Notes under the pieces: generated by a model
The model's input: the letters and a program-made list of their open reading frames with translations, nothing else
Databases searched by the model: none
What the model was told of the DNA's origin: nothing
In this document: positions 35,125 to 45,200 of the stretch, in pieces
How the letters are laid out: each line of letters begins with the position of its first letter
How positions within the stretch are numbered: the stretch's first letter is position 1
Assembly: GCA_963682055.1 (NCBI GenBank)
Contig: OY821745.1
Location: forward strand, 441,501-505,500
Direction: 5' to 3'
Origin: Primula veris
Lineage: Eukaryota; Streptophyta; Magnoliopsida; Ericales; Primulaceae
Length of the DNA: 64,000 nucleotides
Made by a program: the position numbers and the translations under genes

Positions 35125-36200
35125 GGTCTGAACTCACTGGAAGAAATCATACCTAAAACGATCGGTCGTTTCTGAAAAACGATCGGTCGTCTGTTGAAAA
35201 ACGATCGGTCGTTTTTCAGAAACGACCGATCGACTGTAAAGAATTTACAGAACAAGGATTTTTTGCAGTTTTGGACACTGATTTGACAAAAAATATATAA
35301 AAACATGATCCCCTTTTTGAACATGATCTCTTAAAAAATGATGTCGTAAATTAATATGTTTAGTACGAGAGTGTTGGATCGGATTTTTCGAAAGATTTAT
35401 GCACTAGACTAGTATTATCACATAAAATGATGTCGTAAATTAATATGTTAGGTACAAGATGTGTAGGTGACGTTTTACTAAACATCCGATTTAAAACAAG
35501 GAAATGTCACAACATCCGATTTAAAACGAAGTTAAACAAATCTAAACGATTAAGGAAAACGAACGATAAAATGCAAGCGAAAAATTGGCCATAGTTTTGC
35601 CTAAAAACGGTCAATCGCCACAAATGAAAACAACAAAAATAACCCAATCAACTAGATATATATGCGCACAAGTTATAATAACATCAAAATCGCATTTGTA
35701 GAATTATAATAACATCAAAATCACAACGTCATACAAATTAACACGTAATGATAAATAGCAACATAACATAAAAAAGATTCATAACATAAATGCAAAGCGT
35801 TTGCTACTTATTACATAAAAAACAACGTAGTTCGAAAAGAAAATGAAAAACAAACGAAATACAACGCAAAATAAAATAGGGTATTTCTCCCCCTTTAACA
35901 TCATTAAAAACATAAAAAATGGTCAATCGCCACAAATGAAAAACAATACATATAACCCAATCAACTAGCAATATATGCGCACCAAATTCAATAAAGTGAT
36001 TAAGATAAAAACGCATACTATAAGTGCACAAACTCACAACGCATAAGCAACATAATAATGATTCATAAAATAAAGCGTTTGCTACTTATTACATCAAAAA
36101 CCAACGTTGTTCGAAATCGAAAGAAATGAGAAATACAACGCAAAAACAAAAGAGAGGGTATTTCTCCCCCTTTTACATCATAAAAAAAAAAAAAAAACGA
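35125..36200. repeat. Gene-free MULE left interior with tandem duplications
   Basis: After four more palindromic motifs (to about 35233), a roughly 310-bp unit occurs twice (about 35605-35915 and 35917-36190). Both copies contain GGTCAATCGCCACAAATGAA, AACCCAATCAACTAG, GCGTTTGCTACTTATTACAT and GGGTATTTCTCCCCCTTT. A shorter direct repeat with TGATGTCGTAAATTAATATG lies at 35338-35460. The second 310-bp copy ends just past the 3' end of the second gene. No reading frame is convincing. Confidence 0.7.
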
Positions 36201-36207
36201 TATCCGC

Positions 36208-37551
36208 CTAGTCGCGGTGGGAGGTCGCATCATCCTCTTCGTCTTCGTTGTCGTCTGGGGGCCCGGCAAGGTCGGGAAAATAGCCGTGGAATTGCGCCCT
36301 TTGCTCGGCGCTTTCGCGATCTAGTTGGTCGAGCTCCTCTTGTCCCGGTTGCAAGAAACGAAACATCCGACGAGTCATTTGTGCATTCCGATATTGGTTG
36401 ATGTATAGATCGTCGTAGAATTGTTCGGTGCGCGGAGGACGGTTGGAAGATCCGACTTGAGCTTTTCCTCGACCTCGAGTGGGACGAGAAGAGGAAGGAA
36501 TGTGAGACGGGGGAAGGGACTCGGAGGAAATAGGCACGTCCTCACGAGCGGCTTGCGGTGTGGCCTTAGGGCCGACATACTCTTCCTCTTCGGGGGAAAG
36601 AGTAGTGTAGTCGGGGCCGGACACCCGTTTACCGGACCAAGTAATGGTCTTGGCGGTAGTGTTGAATTTTATTGACATTTGGGCAAGATAAGAGGTGTCC
36701 CAAATGTGTTTATCCTTATTCTTGAAAAGGGTTCCACCGGGAACAAGGTTTAGGTCCTTTAAGATGGCCGAAATCAAGGCACCGTAAGGTAGCCCATTCT
36801 TAGATTTCGTTTTGAGCGAATCCATCTTAAAGAATATGAGAGTCGCGAAGTCAAGCTTGACTCGGCGATGGATGCACCCTAGAAGGAAGATGTACTCATT
36901 GGTAACATCCGTGAAATTTGAAGTATGAGGGAGGACGATGTGAGAGAGGATGTGGTAGGCTAATTTATTTCTAAATAGAAGGCCGTGGGCTTTGTTAGAC
37001 TGATTGTTGTGGGCGGGATGAAATAGCTCATCTTTGAAATCGATAAAATTAACGATGTTTAGCATTTCGCAAAGTTCGTCACTTTGCTCGTACACCCCCG
37101 CAGCATCGAGGTGTAGAAGATTTCGTAAACGGTCTATACCGTAAACGAAGGCCTGGCCATTAAACGATGAACGCAAGCGGAGTGCGTCATCATGACCCCT
37201 ATCAAGAACTAGGTTATGGTAAAATTCATATATATTTTCAATGAAGAAAGGCTCTTTTAGAGTAAGAATTACGTTGAGTCTTTGAAAGTTTAAATCTTGC
37301 ATGAGAAGAGGAAAACGTTCAACGAATAAAGGCATATCTATTGTAAAATTAGTCAAGATAGCTCTCTTACCCATTGTAGATGGATAGAGAGGAGGAAGAG
37401 AGGCGGAAGAGGCACCGGGGCCCGATGGTGGAGCGGTGGAGGAGCCGGTTCGTCGACCGCGAGGAACACGGGGGCGGCTCGGGGACGGAGGCACGTAGTC
37501 GTCCTCATGGTCGTCGACGAGGTGTGGTTGAGCTTTCTTGGTGCGAACCAT
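36208..37551 (-). CDS. Second MULE gene: 447-aa plant-transposon-type protein
   Basis: Single open frame inside the MULE. Layout: basic, Pro/Ser-rich N-terminus (1-70, starting MVRTKKAQPH, with PRVPRGRRTG); a folded central part (about 75-320) with LNVILTLKEPFFIENIYEFY, FVYGIDRLRNLLHL, KLAYHILSHIVLP, NEYIFLLGCIHRRVKLDFAT and LPYGALISAILKDLNLVPGG; a disordered Ser/Pro linker; a charged region (QFYDDLYINQYRNAQMTRRM); and an acidic tail. The centre resembles the 'putative plant transposon protein' domain (Transposase_32 type) often found as orphan frames in plant genomes. Its biochemical role is unknown and no DDE triad is visible. By position it is analogous to, but not evidently homologous with, mudrB of maize MuDR. 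The upstream region carries the palindromic motif array. A search against PF20167 would settle the domain call. Confidence 0.7.
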   Translation of the reverse strand: MVRTKKAQPHLVDDHEDDYVPPSPSRPRVPRGRRTGSSTAPPSGPGASSASLPPLYPSTMGKRAILTNFTIDMPLFVERFPLLMQDLNFQRLNVILTLKEPFFIENIYEFYHNLVLDRGHDDALRLRSSFNGQAFVYGIDRLRNLLHLDAAGVYEQSDELCEMLNIVNFIDFKDELFHPAHNNQSNKAHGLLFRNKLAYHILSHIVLPHTSNFTDVTNEYIFLLGCIHRRVKLDFATLIFFKMDSLKTKSKNGLPYGALISAILKDLNLVPGGTLFKNKDKHIWDTSYLAQMSIKFNTTAKTITWSGKRVSGPDYTTLSPEEEEYVGPKATPQAAREDVPISSESLPPSHIPSSSRPTRGRGKAQVGSSNRPPRTEQFYDDLYINQYRNAQMTRRMFRFLQPGQEELDQLDRESAEQRAQFHGYFPDLAGPPDDNEDEEDDATSHRD

Positions 37552-37794
37552 GGTTGGAATTTTAAAAAAATTAGGGTTTTTGAAAAGTTCGTATTTTGAA
37601 AAAAAAACTTCGTTTCAAGAAACGGAAGCAATCGATTGTTGATTATAAGGATTAATAAGAGAATTGGGTTATATATATGTAGTTATTAGGGATTTTTGAT
37701 AAATTTTGATAGAAAGAGGCGATTTTGGAAGAGAGAGAGGGTGATATATTTGTTAATGAAAATAGAATTAGGGTTTGAAAGAAGTTAAAAGGCT

Positions 37795-38255
37795 GAAAAA
37801 TAGAAAAACGATCGGTCGTTTTTGAATTACGATCGGTCGTTTTTGTACAAAATTCTTCCAGTGAGCACACTTAAAAAACGATCGGTCGTTTTTTGCATAA
37901 CGATCGGTCGTCTGTGTAAAAACGATCGGTCGTTTTTCACTACGATCGGTCGTTTTTGTACAAAATTCTTCCAGTGAGCACACTTAAAAAACGACTGGTC
38001 GTTTTTGCATAACGATCGGTCGTCTGTGTAAAAACGATCGGTCGTTTTTCACAGAGATCGGTCGTTTTTTGTACAAAATTCTTCCAGTGAGCACACTTAA
38101 AAAACGACTGGTCGTTTTTGCATAACGATCGGTCGTCTGTGTAAAAACGATCGGTCGTTTTTCACAGAGATCGGTCGTTTTTGTACAAAATTCTTCCAGT
38201 GAGCACACTTAAAAAACGATCGGTCGTTTCAAAATTATGATCGGTCGTTTGCACT
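37795..38255. promoter_or_regulatory. Palindromic-motif array upstream of the second MULE gene
   Basis: About 16 copies of AACGATCGGTCGTTTT-type palindromes, many arranged in a roughly 112-bp tandem unit that begins GTACAAAATTCTTCCAGTGA (near 37848, 37960, 38073, 38180). The same motif fills the TIRs. It lies 250-700 bp upstream of the second gene's start codon (37551, minus strand). Likely a binding-site cluster; the factor is not known. Confidence 0.75.
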
Positions 38256-38324
38256 TTCCGACACTGATTTGGCAAAAAAAATATATAAAAATATAAAAAT
38301 ATATATAAAATCAATCAAATATAT

Positions 38325-38445
38325 ATATTTATGTTAAGTGCACTTATTTATTTATGTTGTTCATTCTAATTTTTATGTTAATTGCACTTATTTATTTATG
38401 TTGTTCATTCTAATTTTTATGTTAATTGCACTTATTTATTTACTC
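38325..38445. repeat. Short tandem repeat between the two MULE genes
   Basis: A unit of about 44 bp (GCACTTATTTATTTATGTTG, then TTCATTCTAATTTTTATGTTAA) occurs two and a half times. It sits 3' of the transposase stop. Confidence 0.7.
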
Positions 38446-38595
38446 TCATACTTAACAAACAGTTTATCTTCTCAAAAAACAGTATGAAAAAACACTGAGA
38501 ATAAAAATAGATATTTCATATTAAAAAAGACAATTACAATCGGAAAATTAAAATAGTACAAGATACATATTGTCTCGTTTAAGCTACAGCTAAAA

Positions 38596-41268
38596 TCATA
38601 AGCGTCGAGCACGTATTGGATACGGACACTTACGACAATCATGTCCTCGCCCTTGACAACTAGAACATCTCATAAGTGCTCGTCTCTCCGACTGATCCAT
38701 ACCATTATGAATACGAGTAGATCTTGGACGACCCCTTTCTCTTAAAAGAGTAACATCCGGAAGAAATAATCTATCACATGAATCCCAATAGTCTTGATGC
38801 CGAAGAGGACAAAATTGCGCCGAGTACGTACCTTCGTATGATTCAAGACTGTAATATTTTACTATGTAAGCTTCCCAATCAAGACGGTTTGCAGCGCATA
38901 CGGAAAACACATGTGAACAAGGGATTCCATCACTCTGCCACTTACCGCAATCGCATTGCCAAAGTGAAAAGTCGACAACTTGAGTATTGCCTCCCCTGGA
39001 ATTTCTTGAACTTGTACACACGGAATAAACCCCTCTTTCATAATCGAAAGTAACATTGGTATGACCAATGTCCGACCTACGTTTCTCTAAAATTTTAAGG
39101 ATATTGGGACCATATCTTGTGCCGCTGTTTCTCATCCCGATTACTATCTTTTTCCGCTCGCAAAAATAGTGTACCAACTTATAGAAAATAAGCTGCACAG
39201 CAGCAGTGATTGGTAAATTACGAGCAGCTTTTAAAACATTATTGAAAATTTCAGCCATGTTTGTGGTCATGTTACCATGTCGCCTCCCTTTATCATGAAA
39301 ATATGACCATTTTTCCGCAGGCTCTCTTATCAACCATTGATATGCTTGAGGATTCATGACTTTTATTGCTTCCATGATTCTTTTCAATTTTCTTTCTTGT
39401 AATTCCCAAATGGCGTTCTCCGCTAACTTGTGTAAGTCAGGATCTCCTTTGAAAGCTTTCTTAAAATTATCCAAAAAATGATTTGAACAATATCGATGAA
39501 CAAAACCTTGACCACGCCAAACTCCTCTCACTGCACTTAGAATACCAGCATGTCTATCCGAAATTAGACAAATATTCACGCGCTCTTTAATCACATGTCG
39601 CATAATGTTAGAAAGAAAATAGCTCCACGAAATTGTACTCTCCTCAGCAACAAATGCACAACCAATGGGAAAAACATGATTATCTGCATCCGATGCCATG
39701 GCCAACAAAATCTTACCTTTATACTTCCCATATAAGTGAGTAGCATCAATAGCGATAACTGGCCTACAATACTGAAATGCATCAATAACGGCCTTAAATG
39801 TGAAGAAAAATCTGTTCAATACCTCACCCACTGGATTTCCTACCACATCGTAAACTGGCGTGGTCTCATAAGAAGCAACGGTACCGGGATTATACTTTTG
39901 AAGCGCTTTCATAAATTTAGGTAAAACCTTATACGAGTCTTCCCAATTACCAAATATCTCTGCGATTGCTTTTTGTTTACCCAAATAAGCTTTTTTGTAT
40001 GAAACTGACATTTCAATGCGGGCATTCACAATCTCTTTAACTAATGAAATCTTCATCATAGGATTAGTTGTGATGGCATTTCGAATGGTTTGGGCAACAA
40101 GATTGGAATCTAACTGTGGATGATCAGTTGTAAGCTCGGCATGAATGCATGTATGAGGACCGTTGTACACCGACACTTCAAAAAATCCATGTTTCTTTCT
40201 TAGTGAAGCTCGTAGTTTCCATTTGCATTGTTGAGTTTCGGCCAGTTTACAACGAATTTCCCAAAATTTTCCCTTCGAACTTTTAGTGGAAAAATGGATG
40301 TTACGTTTGATTGACCAAAGTTTTATTCCCTTTTTCAACATTTCTTTATCCCTAAATAAAAGACCAATAAAAGGATCATTAACTTGAGGATCCCAAAATC
40401 CAGGATACATCATATAATTTCGTCTCTGGTTACTATAATTTTCTTGAGTGTCGAACGGTTCATTAAACAAACTTGACATTGGTTGATGCATAGGAATTTC
40501 ATCGGGAATAGTATTATTCGCCAATTGTGACCCACTTGATTGGTCGTTTTCATCCTCATCCATATACAAGCCCATTTCAGATGATAATTCTTCGTACTCA
40601 ACTTCTTGTACATTTTCTTCGTCATCGTCAGACTCGTTTTCGCTAATATTGAAGTCCGGATCTTCATCCTCTGGTTCATCCCCAAGTTCTATCGACCAAC
40701 CAATATTATCTGCCAATCGACACACTGCATCCAAATGTGTCAAATCTGGTTCGTTGTTCTCAGAATATACCTCTAGCATTGGCTCTTGTCGAATGGGTGT
40801 TCTACTTGATGTACCGATTTCATGCATTGGCTCTTGTCGAATGGGTGTTCCACTTGATGTACCGATTTCATTAGTGGAAAGAATATTATAATATAACCCG
40901 TAATCTTGATCAGAAGAGTAAACTTGCTCAATTTCAACATATAACTCTATAAACGTTCTTCCATTTTCTTCTATTAACTCAAGCATGGTTTCCAACGAAT
41001 CATTATCATCAACAGCCAATCGCATATATTTAAACTCAGTAAGTGTAGTTAGATATGGATAACGACATGTTAAACTCAAACGATTTGAAGTCGATGATAC
41101 ATCAAGTACCTTAAACAATTTTTCCAAAAATTGGTCGTATGTCGTGTTTCTAGATATCTTAAAAAAAATTTTATAAGAAATATCATAAGATAACCCCTCG
41201 CTAGTAGTTTCCATTATCGTACCTCCCCAATAACACATAATTGTAGGATTTTTCATTTCGATAACCAC
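38596..41268 (-). CDS. MULE transposase (MuDR/mudrA type), 890 aa
   Basis: Uninterrupted frame with all family parts in order. N-terminal PB1-like region (1-120). Acidic linker with a duplicated 15-residue unit (IGTSSGTPIRQEP) and Asp/Glu runs. MuDR N-domain (about 305-380; LFRDKEMLKKGIKLWSIKRN, then a C...CKWKLRAS...HTC zinc-type module). MULE DDE domain (about 480-690). SWIM zinc finger CDCGKWQSDGIPCSHV (about 785). CCHC zinc knuckle CSSCQGRGHDCRKC near the C-terminus. The acidic catalytic residues are visible in VIAIDATHLYGKYKG, ICLISDRHAGI and TTNMAEIFNNV. It cuts and reinserts the element by binding the TIRs in the nucleus (family knowledge). The start at 41268 gives the full N-domain; a second Met follows 18 residues later. 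Nothing is truncated, so it may be active. Confidence 0.95.
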   Translation of the reverse strand: MVIEMKNPTIMCYWGGTIMETTSEGLSYDISYKIFFKISRNTTYDQFLEKLFKVLDVSSTSNRLSLTCRYPYLTTLTEFKYMRLAVDDNDSLETMLELIEENGRTFIELYVEIEQVYSSDQDYGLYYNILSTNEIGTSSGTPIRQEPMHEIGTSSRTPIRQEPMLEVYSENNEPDLTHLDAVCRLADNIGWSIELGDEPEDEDPDFNISENESDDDEENVQEVEYEELSSEMGLYMDEDENDQSSGSQLANNTIPDEIPMHQPMSSLFNEPFDTQENYSNQRRNYMMYPGFWDPQVNDPFIGLLFRDKEMLKKGIKLWSIKRNIHFSTKSSKGKFWEIRCKLAETQQCKWKLRASLRKKHGFFEVSVYNGPHTCIHAELTTDHPQLDSNLVAQTIRNAITTNPMMKISLVKEIVNARIEMSVSYKKAYLGKQKAIAEIFGNWEDSYKVLPKFMKALQKYNPGTVASYETTPVYDVVGNPVGEVLNRFFFTFKAVIDAFQYCRPVIAIDATHLYGKYKGKILLAMASDADNHVFPIGCAFVAEESTISWSYFLSNIMRHVIKERVNICLISDRHAGILSAVRGVWRGQGFVHRYCSNHFLDNFKKAFKGDPDLHKLAENAIWELQERKLKRIMEAIKVMNPQAYQWLIREPAEKWSYFHDKGRRHGNMTTNMAEIFNNVLKAARNLPITAAVQLIFYKLVHYFCERKKIVIGMRNSGTRYGPNILKILEKRRSDIGHTNVTFDYERGVYSVCTSSRNSRGGNTQVVDFSLWQCDCGKWQSDGIPCSHVFSVCAANRLDWEAYIVKYYSLESYEGTYSAQFCPLRHQDYWDSCDRLFLPDVTLLRERGRPRSTRIHNGMDQSERRALMRCSSCQGRGHDCRKCPYPIRARRL

Positions 41269-41473
41269 ACGGTAAAATTAACAATTTTACTCAAATAATA
41301 CTCCAACAACAACACAAAATATTGAGTTTTTACCTGTTTTGGAAGAGATCTGAGATTTGCCCTAAAATGATCTAAGAGCTCTGTTTTTTTTTATTTTTAC
41401 AGTGGTCTGGGAAATGAGATGAGTACAGTGGTCTGGGGAAATGAGATGAGTTTTTTAAGTACAAGTATTTCTG

Positions 41474-41721
41474 AAAAACGACCGATCGAAATGTACATAA
41501 CGACCGATCGTTTTTGTCTGAAAAACGACCGGTCGTATTGTACAATTCGACCGGTCGTTTATTGTCCAAATTGTTTCAGAAAGTTCAATAATAAAACGAC
41601 CGGTCGTTTTAATCATTTCGATCGGTCGTTTTTCGAAAGTAGACCATTTTGGGAATATTTGAGAAAGGTAGCCCATTCTGGGCATTAATTGTACCCAGTG
41701 AGCCATTTTGGCAAAAAACTC
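41474..41721. repeat. Right TIR of the MULE (248 bp)
   Basis: Reverse complement of the left TIR with one mismatch (41699). Lies 206 bp upstream of the transposase start codon, so it probably also serves as the transposase promoter, as in maize MuDR. Contains six palindromic motifs. Confidence 0.95.
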
Positions 41722-41730
41722 TACTTAATT
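41722..41730. repeat. 9-bp target duplication, right of MULE
   Basis: TACTTAATT, identical to 34868-34876. Confidence 0.95.
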
Positions 41731-41998
41731 GGTAAAATTAATAAGATGATTACTAATACGTATTAAATATTAAATAGGTTGTACTATATAAGTTATAGGG
41801 AAAATCAATCCAACGGTCAAGTAATTTAAAAATAAATAAACAAATATAGCAAGAAGTAGAAATAAATAAATATACAAGATTTTATCTCATTAGCAAATTA
41901 CTTTAATTTATTTCTATAAACAATCTCCATTATAATTTCCACCAACCAACCCATTTCATTTTCATTATTAAAAGGGTTGCAAATTTAAAAAAAATCAA

Positions 41999-42180
41999 AT
42001 GGCAATGGGGATTATTAGGGAGGAAGAAAATTACGAAATATACGACGAATCATCCAGCGAAGAGTACGAACCGGATGACGATTCGGAGGATGACCCATCT
42101 TTCGCTATCGAAAATGAGGTCCGGCACAGCTTATCTAAGCTTTCCCTCACCAAAAAACCCAAATCAAGGTTATTTATTCA

Positions 42181-42218
<38 letters not shown>

Positions 42219-45200
42219 TAAGGTGTTTGACTTTATTCCTCAATGTACTGCATTTTTCGCTTGTTTGGTTCAATTTGATTAGGCTTGTTTGGTGTAATTT
42301 TTTTATTATTTTTTTGTATATTGACTTTTTAAGAATTAGGATTTAATTAACTTGGCGAAAAAGGGAATTTTGCTTAAAGAAAAAACATGTATTACCGGTG
42401 TTTTAAAAAACGAAAACTTAACTGAAGTGTTTTTGCAATAGCTGCGCTAAAAGTGCACAAAGCGTAAACTTTTAGCTTTACATCGAGTTTTTTTACTACA
42501 AAGCACAAGCGAGCTTTTTAAGCTTTTTTTTTACTACAAAGCGAGCTTTTTAAAACAGAGTCAATTTTAAGCGAGCTTTTTTTACTTATAAGTAGTCCTT
42601 GATAGATTCAATTTTCACCTCCACGAAATAGTAAGATGAAACTGAACTACAAATCGAGCTTTTTAAAACAGAGTCAATTTTAAGCGAGCTTTTTTTAAAG
42701 ATTCAATTTTCACCTCCACAAAATAGTAAGATGAAACTGAACTACAAAATAGCAAAGGGCCAATCTTTAAGAGCTTGTGTTTTTGGTATCTTTAAAAACT
42801 TGTATTTTGTGTTTTGAGTGTACTGAAGAAACAAATCATGTAGTATACACAGGAATACAGGATAGATGTCAGGTGAGATGGTTATTGTAGAAGTTTGTAA
42901 GACTTGTTTGCCAATAACCATCTCACCGACTTGTTTGGCAAAGTATACTCTATTTTCAAGTATCTGGACTCATACTAACTTAAAGAAATTAAAACTTTAG
43001 CTAATTACTTTATTTGTTACCCACCAACGGTGAAAAAGTATTTTCTGTTCTCCACTTGATACCGAACTCATTTTATACTTGTAAGTAGTACTTAAAATCT
43101 TCAAGTTTCACCGCCACAAAAACAGTATAAGGTGCAAACAAGCTAGCTCATTTGCAAATAATGAACACCTCTTTGAAAGTATGATTTTTGGGTGAGTTTG
43201 CAGAAAGGTAACAGAGGAGGGTAGTGACGAAGATCTAGATGTGGAGGACATTGATGTCCCTGTACTTGGCGAGGAAGACCAGAAAAGTTTTGAGGTTCTG
43301 CAAAAGAAAATACAAGGTATGTAATCCTTTTATACTCGTATCGAGGAATTGGTTTATTTGATTTTTATATCCCCGTATATGACTTGATGAATCTTATTAT
43401 TTCCTGAGGTAGCTGGACAGTTGGAGAAACTTAAAGTGGATCAGTGCAAGGTTTACTTGAGGAAGTATGGTTTGAGATTGACAGGGAATAAAGAAACACT
43501 TTTACGCCGTATCAAGGAGCATTTAGAGTAATATTTTGCTCGGCTGCTTCGAACATCAAAATCATTGGTTTTGTATAGACGAAATGGATTTTAATTATTG
43601 ACTTTCTATCCCTTTATTTCAGAGTTATCAATGGAGGTGGAGAGAAAAAGTACCCTGTGTCCAGCTTTGTCTTGAACTGCAAAGGTACGAAATCGTGCTT
43701 TCATGGCTTGTTTGGTTGCGACTTTCAAGCTCCATGCCATTGTTTTGTTTGCTTATTGCATTGGGTGGCTATCTTTAAAGCTGAGCCTTTTTTTTAATTA
43801 AGTGTTAATTAGAACTAATAGAGCTGGTTCCTTAGCACTTGGTTGCTGCTCTCAAGTAAAAAAAAATGCTTATAAGTTGCATGTAAATTTTAGGAGTCAA
43901 ACCAATAAAAACCCATTCATGAAATGGGAACCCTTTTCGAGATCACCCTAAAATTAAAAAAATCTATTGGACTGGTCTACTGTTTTTAAGGGTAGACCCG
44001 GTCTACCTAAAAGTTTTATTGTGTATAGGTGGCTATCTTAGAAATTGATAATTTCTTAGTAAATTTAATTTGAATGAACACTGACATTTTCTTGAGGATT
44101 GTTTGGTTGCTGCTCTCAAGCTCGGTGTCTTTTTTTTTTTGTTTATAAGTGGCACCGCGCTGGACTTGACTACTATCTTTAAAATTAAGGTTGAATTAAA
44201 TAAATACTGCTTTGTTTTCAACCTCAAATAAGCCAGCTTATTCGCTTTGAAGCTCCAGATAACTAAGCCATCTATTTCTATTCTTGATCATTCTTTTACA
44301 CAGTGAAGGTTTTCAAACTTCGAATGGTTAAGCTTTTGATGTTATTTAGTGTTATTTTACTTTGATTCCTTATTTATCTGACGAATAGTTGGATATAGGT
44401 GATGCTTGCACCGGTGATGTTGTATTGTTTGAACAAAATGTCTATACTGTGTAAGTTCTATGACACTCCTTTTTTATTTTAAGGAATGTATGGTGCTTAT
44501 TTTCTCATATTTAAATGGAAGATGATTCTGGGATGAATGGATAATAACAATCTACAAGTTGTGGACTCATTTTAGGCCGTTTAAACTTTTTTTTCCCATT
44601 AAATTAGTTTTACCTTATTTTGTATAGGTTCAACATTGTTTCTCGCAGTGCCGGTGGTCCTCCATGTGGAACAAGGGTGATTGCGGGCCGTATTGTGAAA
44701 GAAAGTTACGGTGCAGCAAAGCAACAGCATACTTTTACGGTACCCTCTTCATCATATCTTGGACGATATAAGCACAGCCATATGGCCTATATCAATCTCA
44801 ATCCTCTTCATATACACATTTTAGCATGTATAAATTTTGATTTGATGAATGTGAACCATCTTGCTTGCTTGTCTCAGATTGAAGTATTATGGAGCAAAGG
44901 CGTTAAACCACTCCCTCCGCTTCACCCTCTCTTAATCAAGGGCAGAAATCTTTATCGGTTAAAGACAATTAGACAGGTTTAACTCACACTAAAGAGCAAA
45001 AAATCAACACTGTTTTTCATTTTTGGGTTACGTTTTCATTTTGCTTATGTCACTTTTAGAAATGGGATAATGAAGGTGAAAGACAGAAAATATTACTTGA
45101 GAAGCATAGTAGAGGTAATCTTGCTCGGTCAACTAGACAAGTTCGCAAGATGGAAACAAAGAAGATAGTCAAAGCCAATAGGTATAATCAATTTCAAGTA

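Larger units (their letters stand above)
34877..41721 (-). mobile_element. Structurally complete two-gene Mutator-like element (MULE)
   Basis: A 6,845-bp element bounded by a perfect 9-bp target duplication and 248-bp TIRs that differ at one base (247/248). It carries an uninterrupted 890-aa MULE transposase and a second 447-aa gene, both on the minus strand, so the 41721 end is upstream of the transposase. Arrays of a palindromic CGATCGGTCG-type motif occur in both TIRs, next to the left TIR and upstream of the second gene. A tandem duplication fills the gene-free left part. High TIR identity and the intact transposase indicate recent transposition and possible autonomy (inference). The right end lies 278 bp from the start codon of the next gene. 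Confidence 0.95.

Noticed and set aside
34910..35324. Minus-strand frames across the left TIR (RPIVFQKRPIVL-like repeats)
   Set aside because: They are translations of the palindromic motif repeat, not genes; similar artefacts occur at 37652-38208 and 41372-41706.
36421..36675. Open frames on the plus strand opposite the second MULE gene
   Set aside because: They are shadows of the 447-aa minus-strand frame and have no domain signal.
37795..38255. Regularly spaced palindromes resembling a CRISPR array
   Set aside because: The repeats are short and inverted, the spacers are themselves repeated, the genome is a plant, and the array belongs to the MULE.
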